DNA from: Cristatella mucedo
Lineage: Eukaryota > Bryozoa > Phylactolaemata > Cristatellidae
Assembly: GCA_009760855.2 (NCBI GenBank)
Contig: WPIO01000015.1
Location: forward strand, 4,300,001-4,364,000
Direction: 5' to 3'
DNA: 64,000 nucleotides
How positions within the stretch are numbered: position 1 is the stretch's first letter; each line of letters starts with the position of its first letter. Position numbers and translations under genes: made by a program. The notes beneath the pieces were generated by a model. The model made no database searches. It saw only the letters and a program-made list of their open reading frames with translations, and was not told where the DNA came from. Positions 57,181 to 64,000 of this stretch are shown piece after piece.

Positions 57181-58479
57181 TTGCACCGTAGTGCGTCGTG
57201 CGCTATCTAGCAATGCGGGTAGCGCTCCGGATCCGCTCGATCGATCTGCTTTTCCGGTGCCTAAGCCGAGCACCTGCGACAGAACGCCCTCGATAACTGT
57301 CTGCGCGTCATGGCAATCCAAAGCGCTCCGCCGCCGCCGGGTTCGACGGTCTCGCGTCGCACTACAACGATTCGCATTCACAGCGGCTCGCTCTTCCGCC
57401 GGGGGTCGAAGGCGGAAGAGCGAGCGGCGACGTATCGCCGTAAGATCTGCCGCCGCTGCAGCTTCCGGTAGCAGGCCGAGGTCGGAGCGAGCGGCGCGCG
57501 GCTGAGCAGCCAACGATCTCGCCGCGGCGACATCAGTTTAGTTCAGCGTAACTGCTCCCTGCCCCAGCGCGCGCAAGCTACTTTGGCGGCCTCCGCCGAC
57601 GACGAGCCACCGAATGCGAAAGGCTCCCAGTCGGGCGCGACGCCGACGCGGCGGCGTCGCGCGCTCTCGGCGTCGGCGGCTCCCTCTGCTGGCGGCGGTG
57701 GCCCTTGAGCGACCCGAGGCCGCTCCACAAACATGGAGCGCGCTGCTGCTGCTGCGGCGGCGGCGGCGGCGACCGTCCAGTGCACCGCCGCGCGCTGCCT
57801 CTGCGGCTACCGCGAGCTCTCCGTTGGATAGCAGCAGCAGCGCCGCCAGCAGAGTCCTGGCGATCGCCGGACGCGAACGCCAGAGGTCAAGGCTCCCCAG
57901 TCGCCTGTGGCGACTGCCTCCGATGCGGCACGCAGCAAGCTCGAACGGGGAAAAGGGAGCGATTGCTGCCGCGGCAACCGTCGACGCCGTCGGGAAGGCG
58001 TGGCCGTCTGCCGGAAGCGAGCGCCTCGGAGGCTGGTCCTCGGCCAGCTCAACCGATCGATCGCGCGGTGCTCGCGCGAGCGCAGGCCGCCGTGCGCTGA
58101 CAATTAGTGCAAGCGCCGCTTCGGGCGCGCGTATCGGTATCGCCTCGCGGCAGGGCGCTTCTCAGATACACAGGCGCAGAGCGGCGGCAGTGGCGGCGGC
58201 GGCGGCGCCGTCATCCGTCGATAGCGGAAATACTGAGCTAGCCAGACTTCGCCCGACGGCGGCTGGCGGTGCTACTACGTCAGCCATTGCTTGCGACGTG
58301 CCTCGCTCGCCACGCGACGTGCCTCGCCCGTCATAGCGCGGTTTTGCCCGCCGCCAGCTATGCTGAGAGCGGCCGCGGCGGTCATGATTTAGTCCTAGTC
58401 GTCGTTGCCGGCCGGTCGCACCAGCCGGCGGCCGCTCGGGCCGCCGCGGCGAAAGCGGCAGCGGCGCGCCGCTCGCACT
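57181..58479. other. GC-rich DNA downstream of the dystroglycan stop, probably 3' UTR or flank
   Basis: Long overlapping frames on both strands are compositional. A hairpin (GCTCGCTCTTCCGCC arms) lies at about 57383-57425. I found no exon encoding the missing PPPYVPP-type terminus on the minus strand here. Confidence 0.4.
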
Positions 58480-59859
58480 CTAGCGGCCGCCTTCGGCCGC
58501 GAGATTCGGCGTCGCCGCCGCCGCTGGCGTACCGTCGGTCGCGTCGTCAACGGGCGGCGTCGGCGGAGCGTACGGCGGCACGGCCTCCTCGCCGCTTCCT
58601 ACGCCCACTTTCGCGTCGGTATCCAGGCCGGCCGGCAAGCCGTCGCTACCGGCGTCCTTGGCAGAGAGCAGCGGCTCGGACTGCTCGGCGTCGGGTGACG
58701 GCGCGTCGCCGTCGTCCGACGACGCCGAGCCGTCGCTCTCGCCCGCTGCCGTCGCAGCCACCGCCGCCTTGGTGCGCTCGCCAGGATACGCCGGCGGCGG
58801 CGGCGCCGCCGCCGCCTTTGACTCGTCGCTGGCGACCAGCGGCTGCCGACAGGCGGCGCTCTCGTCCAGCTCTTCGTCGAAAATTACCGGCACGCCCTTG
58901 CCTATGGTGGTCGTTGCCCGGCCGCCGCCGGCCTCGCTAGTCCTGACGGAGCGCGCTCGGCGCTGCCGCCGGCGGGCGACGAGAATCGCTGCCACGACGA
59001 TGGCCACGAGCAGCAGGCCGACGATGACGGCCACCGGCGCCACGACGCCCACGGTCGAGTCGACGTGCCGCTGCTGCTCGTCGAGCGCGGAGCCGCCGCG
59101 CTGGCCGCCGTCGCGCGTCGCGTACAGCGGTGCCACGCCGGCGCGCGCGCACGCGCGCACCGGCTGCAGCTCGAACGCGAGCACGGCGAGCGGCCGGAGC
59201 GAGTCGGCGAAGGCGCCAACTACGCGGCCACCGCCACCGCCGGCGTGCGGAGGTTCGGCGATCGGAGCGACGAGGGCGGCGACGAGCTCGGTCGGGCAAC
59301 GCTCGTCGGCGGCGGCGCCGCCGCCGCTGGCCGCGGCTCCCGTGACGCTCGTGTTCGTCCAAGACACGTTCACAAGCTGCCCGTCGACGGCCACGTCGAG
59401 CAGGGCGAGGTTCCCGGCGGCGCCGGCGTCCCCTCCGTAGGCGGCCGCGATGCGACTCAGCAGCTTCACCTGTTCATCCACGTTCAACGCTAGGTCGCCG
59501 ACCGCCGTCGCCTCCGCTGTCTTCGGCGGCGGCGGCTGCGACAGCACCAGCTTGAGCCTGACGACCGTGGCGGATAGGGCGCGCACGCTATCGCGCGACA
59601 CGTGGAACTGGACCTTCACCGACGCCTCGCGACCACCTGAGTCGGCTGCGCGAAGAAGGTAGGCCGCCTTGGCGTCGGCGGCGCGCCAGAGCAGGCCGTG
59701 CAGCGCCTTGCCGCTTCCCTTGTGGCCGCCGTGAGCTGGCGCGCCGCGTGGGTGCGGCGTCACCAGCCGCACCCACGACGAGTGCCGCGAGACCGGCTCC
59801 TGGTGGCTGCCGCGGTCGTGCAACAGACTGACCTCGAGGCTGCGCAAGTCGCCGTCCTC
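58480..59859 (-). CDS. DAG1: dystroglycan, CADG module 2, SEA module 2, membrane span and cytoplasmic tail
   Basis: The exon opens EDGDLRSLEV after a GCTTCCAG acceptor and encodes 459 residues to a stop. Residues 1-95 finish the second CADG (SWVRL, KALHGLLWRA, LLRAADSGG). Residues about 97-240 form the membrane-proximal SEA-like region, with VNVSWTNTSVTG (two N-glycosylation sequons) and Cys188 and Cys237 matching the human disulphide pair. The cleavage Ser is missing: the site reads DGQLVNV. A 25-residue hydrophobic span lies at about 270-295, followed by RRRQRRARS. KGVPVIFDEELDE at 321-333 is the hallmark of the beta-dystroglycan tail (human KGVPIIFADELDD). PPPPAYP at 353-359 keeps a PPxY motif. 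VPPYAPPTPP lies near the end, but the extreme C-terminal PPPYVPP that binds dystrophin is absent. The role is to link extracellular laminin-type ligands to the dystrophin cytoskeleton. Confidence 0.95.
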   Translation of the reverse strand, partial: EDGDLRSLEVSLLHDRGSHQEPVSRHSSWVRLVTPHPRGAPAHGGHKGSGKALHGLLWRAADAKAAYLLRAADSGGREASVKVQFHVSRDSVRALSATVVRLKLVLSQPPPPKTAEATAVGDLALNVDEQVKLLSRIAAAYGGDAGAAGNLALLDVAVDGQLVNVSWTNTSVTGAAASGGGAAADERCPTELVAALVAPIAEPPHAGGGGGRVVGAFADSLRPLAVLAFELQPVRACARAGVAPLYATRDGGQRGGSALDEQQRHVDSTVGVVAPVAVIVGLLLVAIVVAAILVARRRQRRARSVRTSEAGGGRATTTIGKGVPVIFDEELDESAACRQPLVASDESKAAAAPPPPAYPGERTKAAVAATAAGESDGSASSDDGDAPSPDAEQSEPLLSAKDAGSDGLPAGLDTDAKVGVGSGEEAVPPYAPPTPPVDDATDGTPAAAATPNLAAEGGR

Positions 59860-59995
59860 CTGGAAGCATGCGACGCGCCATATCAGCTCGGCCGCCGAGC
59901 GAGCGAGCACGCATGCCGCCGCCGCCGCCGCGAGTCGCGGGGCTCGCGGCCGAGAAGAAGGCGGGCGGTGGCGTGGCGCGCGAGCGGCCGCTTAC

Positions 59996-60371
59996 GTCGA
60001 CGAACAGGTCTAACGGTAAATCGTAGTAGAACTCTTTGCCCAGGTCCACTTTCAGATCGACAACGCTGAGAGAGGCCTTGGGAGCGCGGTCGACGGCAAC
60101 GCCATCAGCGCCGGCGGCCGAGACGGACGTCATCGCCGACGACGACGACGGGGGAGCCCTGGAGGCCGGCGGCAACGGCGATGCCACCGCCGCCGCCTTC
60201 GTCGTCGTCTTCGACGCTGCCGTCGTCAGCGGAGATCCGCCGACGACCGGCAGCTTGCCGGCGCACGGCCCGCGCGGCGCCGCCTGCAGGCCGAGCACCG
60301 GAAACGGCATGGCACGAAGCGCGTCCTGCCGCACGCTTCCGTCCGCGTTGAACACTCTCGAGTTGTCGAGC
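59996..60371 (-). CDS. DAG1: dystroglycan, end of SEA module 1, linker and start of CADG module 2
   Basis: One base completes the split Arg codon, then 125 residues follow. Residues 1-40 (LDNSRVFNADGSVR, then LGLQAAPRGPCAG) complete the first SEA-like module, with the second conserved Cys. Residues about 43-100 are a short Ser/Thr/Pro/Ala linker (LTTAASKTTTKAAA and PPASRAPPSSSSAMTS) that looks mucin-like but is much shorter than the vertebrate mucin domain. Residues 102-125 (SVVDLKVDLGKEFYYDLPLD, then LFVD) open a second CADG domain. The donor GTCGAC/GTAAGC is in phase 0, at the same domain position as the donor of the first CADG module. Confidence 0.92.
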
Positions 60372-60576
60372 CTGGGCGGAGTGATTTCCGGGGTGGGGAG
60401 TGGCGGTGACGCGGCGGAACGCTAGACGCTGCGCGCGCAAGACGCTCGCCCGCGGAGGCGGCCGCCGCGAGTGGCGAAGCGCCGCCCGCGCGACGGCGAT
60501 GCTCGGCGCATCGGAAGCAGCAGCCGCGAGCGTCGCACCCAGGGGGCGCAGCTGCGCTCCGTCGGCTGCACCTCAC

Positions 60577-61049
60577 CTCACGCTCGACTCGTCGCACTCG
60601 GCGCCGCTCGCCGTCGCCGGGCTGCCGTCGTCTTCCGGCGGGAGCATGACGTACGACACGATGACCGAGCCGCGCCGCACGTCGGTGATGACCACGCGTC
60701 GCCCGCCGTGAATGGCCTGCAGTGCGGCCAGGAGGCGCGCCGTGGCGTCGCGGCCCGACGCCACGAACGCGTCGTAGCTGACGTTGAGCGTGAGCGTGTA
60801 GACCTGCGCTGCGCTCGCAGTCGCGTCGGACGCCGGCAGCACGCCGACGACGAGCCGCGTGCGCGCCGACGCTCCGCCGCGGTCGCGCGCTTCGACGGCG
60901 AACACGTGCCGCCCGACGGCCCCGGCGTCGGGCAGCGCGGTCAGCGTGAGCTGCAGCGGATCGAACGCTATCCAGCCGTCGGGCGGCAGCGCCGAGCCGG
61001 CACCCGTGAGGACGCGCACGCTCAGACCGCTAGTGGTCGTGGCGTCTTC
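60577..61049 (-). CDS. DAG1: dystroglycan, rest of CADG module 1 and SEA-like module 1
   Basis: This exon encodes 157 residues plus two bases, from EDATTTSG to ECDESSV. Residues about 26-75 (WIAFDPLQLTLTALPDAG, then VGRHVFAVEARDRGG) are the classic second half of a dystroglycan-type cadherin domain. Residues about 83-135 (VYTLTLNVSYDAF, LLAALQAIHGG, ITDVRRGSVIVSYV) form a SEA-like fold. The Gly127-Ser128-Val-Ile-Val step matches the autoproteolysis consensus (G/S-V-V-V) and the human alpha/beta cleavage point ITRG/SIVVEW. The exon ends at GTGAG/GTGAGG. An overlapping alternative donor three residues earlier would break the frame. Cys152 and a Cys in the next exon correspond to the disulphide pair of the human SEA region. 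Confidence 0.92.
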
Positions 61050-61456
61050 CTGCAACGAGAACGAAGCCGAGGCTCAACCGCGTCGACGGTCAACGAACGT
61101 CCGGCGCGAAGCGCAGCAAGAAAAGCGCGGCGGCGACGAGCGCGCGGCGGCGGCCGCAGCGTCGCGGTGAAACGGCGGCGAGCTAGATCGGCCGGAAAAA
61201 GACTGCCGAAAATGCCGCCATTCGCCGCTACTGGTTTTAGTGGCGCCGGGGGCCGGTTGTGTCAGAATGTCCACGGATGAGTGGTACGCAAGCCTAAGTC
61301 AAGTCGACGTGTAGCTAGCAGAGCTCTAGGCGTTGACAAGCCACTAGGCGTTGAGCCACCGGTCGGAAGTTGCGCCCGAATCTTTGCACCGGTCGGTAGT
61401 TTAGTAGAGCTTTGGGCGCCGTACATGAGTTGTTGAACGTCACGGCTGGTGCTACA

Positions 61457-61665
61457 CTAGTAGCTGATTTAACAGCCTCTGTTTGCATAGCGACAGAAAA
61501 GCCTTTACGGCTATCGTCACCGCTTGCGAGGGGCAATAAAGGATCGCCTGCGACCTCGTGCCCTCGTACCCACGACCTAGGGACCCACGACCTAGGGACC
61601 CACGACCTAGGGACCGAGATAGTGAAAAGCATCGGCCGCCACCTAGCGTGCCATCGCGACTCACG
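61457..61665 (-). mobile_element. SINE A copy with internal 15-base triplication
   Basis: The inverted body (GCTGATTTAACAGCCTCTGT, GGCAATAAAGGATCGCC) leads to the head. Within the head, ACCCACGACCTAGGG occurs three times (61568-61612). It lies in the 1.5-kb dystroglycan intron. Confidence 0.85.
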
Positions 61666-61707
61666 CCCGCAGACCTTCGTCGCTGCCAAAGAGACTTCCA
61701 CTACGCT

Positions 61708-61860
61708 GGCTGGGGCCCAGTGGTTAAGGTCACCCCGACCAAGGTCTATGCGAGTGTATACGATGACCAAGGTCGTGGGCTCGAGCCCCGCGGCATATAT
61801 GAAGCGCCTGAATAGAGATTAGGTTCTCTTAGTGCCCTATACGCGGGAATTATTTATATA
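61708..61860 (+). mobile_element. SINE B copy
   Basis: GGGGCCCAGTGGTTAAGGTC is box A and GTGGGCTCGAGCCCCGCGG is box B. The tail is GAAGCGCCTGAATAGAGATT and GGTTCTCTTAGTGCCCTATA. Confidence 0.85.
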
Positions 61861-61981
61861 GATTTATTTATTTATTTATGTCTGCACGCTATGAATATAC
61901 ACTTTTTATCTTAAGGTACGAGTACTCTTCATTACTGGCGTATTCCGTAACCGATGGCACACCTGGGATTCCCACCTGCGG

Positions 61982-62335
<354 letters not shown>

Positions 62336-62426
62336 AACTGGTTAATGTACACATATCTATATTCATATTTAAATAAGCCAGCTATACATATATAGATACA
62401 GAGAGGGGAGGGAGGAATATAGGGGT

Positions 62427-62441
62427 AGAGAGAGCGAGAGC

Positions 62442-62503
<62 letters not shown>
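62427..62503. repeat. GA microsatellite in dystroglycan intron
   Basis: A GA array of about 75 bases starts with GAGCGAGAGC variants, about 55 bases inside the intron from the GC donor. Confidence 0.97.
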
Positions 62504-62511
<8 letters not shown>

Positions 62512-62556
62512 CCTAGATCTATTGCTCCCGGAGTATAATGCGTAGACATCAATCTT

Positions 62557-62558
62557 GC
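62557..62558 (-). other. non-canonical GC splice donor in the dystroglycan gene
   Basis: The minus-strand exon end reads GACGAG followed by GCAAGA, a good match to the AG/GCAAG consensus of GC-AG introns. The domain alignment requires the splice here, and no GT lies within the next few bases that would keep the reading. The intron ends with a strong TTCTCGTTGCAG at 61050. Confidence 0.75.
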
Positions 62559-62693
62559 CTCGTCGTAGAACGTATCCTCCGGAACTCCGAACACCTGCAG
62601 CTGTCCCACAAATATCGTCTGTTCGGGAATGGCCTCGGTCACCTGCGGCGGCAGGTTGACCGGAGTCGTGGCGACGGCCACTTGCGCGGCGGC
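62559..62693 (-). CDS. DAG1: dystroglycan, first half of CADG module 1
   Basis: The exon runs from an ACATTGCAG acceptor to a GC-type donor (GACGAG/GCAAGA), giving 45 codons in phase 0 on both sides. The protein reads PPQVTEAIPEQTIFVG then QLQVFGVPEDTFYDE. This matches the opening strands of the dystroglycan cadherin-like domain, for example the VGTYFEVKIPSDTFYD segment of human dystroglycan. Splicing to the next exon recreates FYDE-EDATTTSGLSV, which parallels human FYDHEDTTTDKLKL, so the GC donor is well supported even though it is non-canonical. Without it, translation runs into the CT microsatellite on this strand. The preceding intron is 390 bases and the following one about 1.5 kb. Confidence 0.85.
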
Positions 62694-63083
62694 CTGCAAT
62701 GTCGGAGCGCGCATTGGATGATATTGGCAACATTGGCGGGACGCAAGCGTTCGCGGGCGGGCGGGGGCGTGGCGGCACGAGTTAGAGCTCAGCGAAAGCT
62801 GCCACCTTTGTAAAAACACACGCGACCGTTGAACGCGCGAAGAACATGGCGGCAGGCGACACTATCGTCGCTCCGTCAATTTGCAACTTTCTGCTGACCA
62901 GGAGGAGTTAGTCATGAAGCACTTAAGAAGTACTTACCTCTCCCGGCGCTTCGCGTACACCGGCACGGCCCAAGCGGCATCGCACGCGCTAGGGCAGCGA
63001 GGCGACGCGCGCGCCCATCTCGCTCTTGCTGCCACCGCCGCGGCAGGCCTGGCCGAGCGCGCTCGCTTGCGCCGGCGCCTTAC

Positions 63084-63333
63084 CGTCGCCGTCGGCAGAT
63101 GCTCGACTGCCGCGGCAGGCGACGTGGCAGCGCCGGACGGCGCATCGGCAGACGACTTGGTCGTCGACGACGCCTGCTTAAAGCCATTGACCGGATAGGG
63201 CGGCGGCGGCAGAGGGGGTGTCGGGAACAAGAGCGCTCGCGGCTCGGTAGACGCACTCGCCGCCGCCGTGGTCACAACCGCCGTCGGACGAACGTCGATG
63301 TGCACGCTCGTCGGGTGAGCGCTGCTGCTGCTG
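63084..63333 (-). CDS. DAG1: dystroglycan, mucin-like exon (most 5' exon seen)
   Basis: Read on the minus strand, a CTCCTGTCAG acceptor opens an exon that ends at CGACG/GTAAGG in phase 0, in step with the next exon. It encodes 83 residues rich in Ser, Thr, Pro and Ala: a Ser run, TSVHIDVRPTAVVTT, a Pro block (FPTPPLPPPPYPV), then KQASSTTKSSADAPSG and EHLPTAT. This composition suits the heavily O-glycosylated mucin-like stalk of alpha-dystroglycan that precedes the CADG domain. It has no sequence motif that proves this. Upstream exons, including the signal peptide, must lie beyond the window end. A second donor (GAGAG/GTAAGT) at 62938/62937 would lengthen the exon but leaves it in phase 2, which breaks the frame into the next exon. 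Confidence 0.5.
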
Positions 63334-63419
63334 CTGACAGGAGCGGAGCTACAAACGAAAAGATGGAGGCGAATGGTGTCATTGGTGGTTCTTTCCCCTC
63401 TCGTTTTCTTTCTTTTTTC

Positions 63420-63480
63420 CTCTCTATTTCTCTCTGCACCCCTGTCTCTTTCTGTCTTTCCCCCTCTCTCTGTTTCTTAT

Positions 63481-63511
<31 letters not shown>

Positions 63512-63559
63512 CTCTCTATCTCTCTCTCTTTCTCTCTATCTCTTCCTCTTTCTCTTTCT

Positions 63560-63639
<80 letters not shown>

Positions 63640-63765
63640 CTCTCTATCTCTCTCTCTTTCTCTCTATCTCTTCCTCTTTCTTATTCTCTCTCTTTCTCTC
63701 TCTCTCTCTCTCACTCTCTCTCTCTATTCCTTATTCTCTCTCTTTCCCTCTCTCTCTCTCTCTCC
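63420..63765. repeat. CT microsatellite, compound
   Basis: CT arrays are mixed with CTTTCT, TCTGTGCCTCTCTATC and TCTTCC units. A segment containing GTGCCTCTCTATC recurs, suggesting internal duplication (about 63505-63560 and 63635-63690). Confidence 0.95.
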
Positions 63766-63769
63766 ATCG

Positions 63770-64000
63770 CGCTCGCTACGCCCATTGATAAAGGCTGTGC
63801 GTTTCGTCGTAGTAGCGATTTAGTTACTAAGATCGTGTTGGATCGTGTTCAGACAGCAGCGCCTCGGGGCGGCGCTGTCTAAACACGACGCCGCTAAATC
63901 CCCGAGCCGTCTCCACTCCTACCCATCGGGCTGTCAATGCGGACGAGTACCGCTCCCTGGAGTCACTCGCCGCAGGCCTCGCCATTGTGCGCCATCGCTG
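63770..64000. other. no recognised exon; one hairpin
   Basis: GTGTTCAGACAGCAGCGCC (63845-63863) and its near-complement follow each other with a 4-base spacer and about three mismatches. Upstream dystroglycan exons are expected beyond this point. Confidence 0.4.

Noticed and set aside
57614-59493. Plus-strand open frames of 140-260 codons opposite the dystroglycan exon
   Set aside because: They are antisense shadows of a GC-rich coding exon. The minus strand has clear domain similarity; the plus strand has none.
60575-60585. Alternative donor TCGAGC/GTGAGG in dystroglycan exon 60577-61049
   Set aside because: It would end in phase 0, but the next exon needs one base to finish a codon. GTGAG/GTGAGG gives Arg and an open frame.
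62934-62940. Alternative donor GAGAG/GTAAGT for the mucin-like dystroglycan exon
   Set aside because: It is a strong donor by sequence, but it leaves phase 2 while the next exon starts in phase 0. The 63083 donor keeps the frame.

Overview
The window is nuclear DNA from an invertebrate animal. It has spliced genes, long intron-like stretches, long dinucleotide arrays, tRNA-derived SINEs and many decayed non-LTR retrotransposons. I cannot name the phylum: two conserved animal genes are recognisable, but neither gives a clear lineage signature.

Two protein-coding genes converge on each other. On the + strand (about 14-29.7 kb) lies an MITF/TFE-family bHLH-leucine-zipper transcription factor. 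Four exons are well supported (22910-23081, 23249-23324, 24309-24456, 29323-29745), and a possible upstream exon sits at 13966-14286. They encode the basic region, the helix-loop-helix, a zipper that aligns without gaps to vertebrate MITF, and a tail with a SUMO-type VKQE motif. Exons carrying the N-terminal and acidic activation regions were not found. On the - strand (63.3-58.5 kb) lie five exons of a dystroglycan gene: a mucin-like segment, two tandem cadherin-like (CADG) plus SEA-like modules, one transmembrane helix and a cytoplasmic tail with the dystroglycan hallmark KGVPVIF. One intron uses a GC donor. The two CADG copies are interrupted by phase-0 introns at the same position. The distal SEA keeps the G-S cleavage motif, while the membrane-proximal one does not. 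The 5' end of the gene lies beyond the window.

Region by region: 0-2.2 kb is LINE debris with a nested insertion. 2.2-13 kb is GC/CpG-rich DNA without a recognisable gene, carrying short tandem repeats and a foldback element. 13-30 kb is the MITF-like gene, with introns full of LINEs, SINEs, CA and GA arrays. 31-55 kb is a graveyard of two LINE families. One is L2-like, with a tail ending in a stem-loop and ATT repeats. The other ('family B' here) has an APE endonuclease and an RT and ends in a different 3' sequence. 55-57 kb holds a large foldback and SINEs. 57-64 kb is GC-rich and holds the dystroglycan gene.

The repeats record how they arose. L2 copies lie inside older L2 copies, family B is inserted into L2, and one L2 shows the 5' inversion expected from twin priming. 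Two CT arrays grew from CT-rich seeds inside L2 sequence. SINE family B ends in the L2 tail, which suggests it uses L2 machinery. No standalone tRNA, rRNA, CRISPR array or bacterial-type operon was seen.
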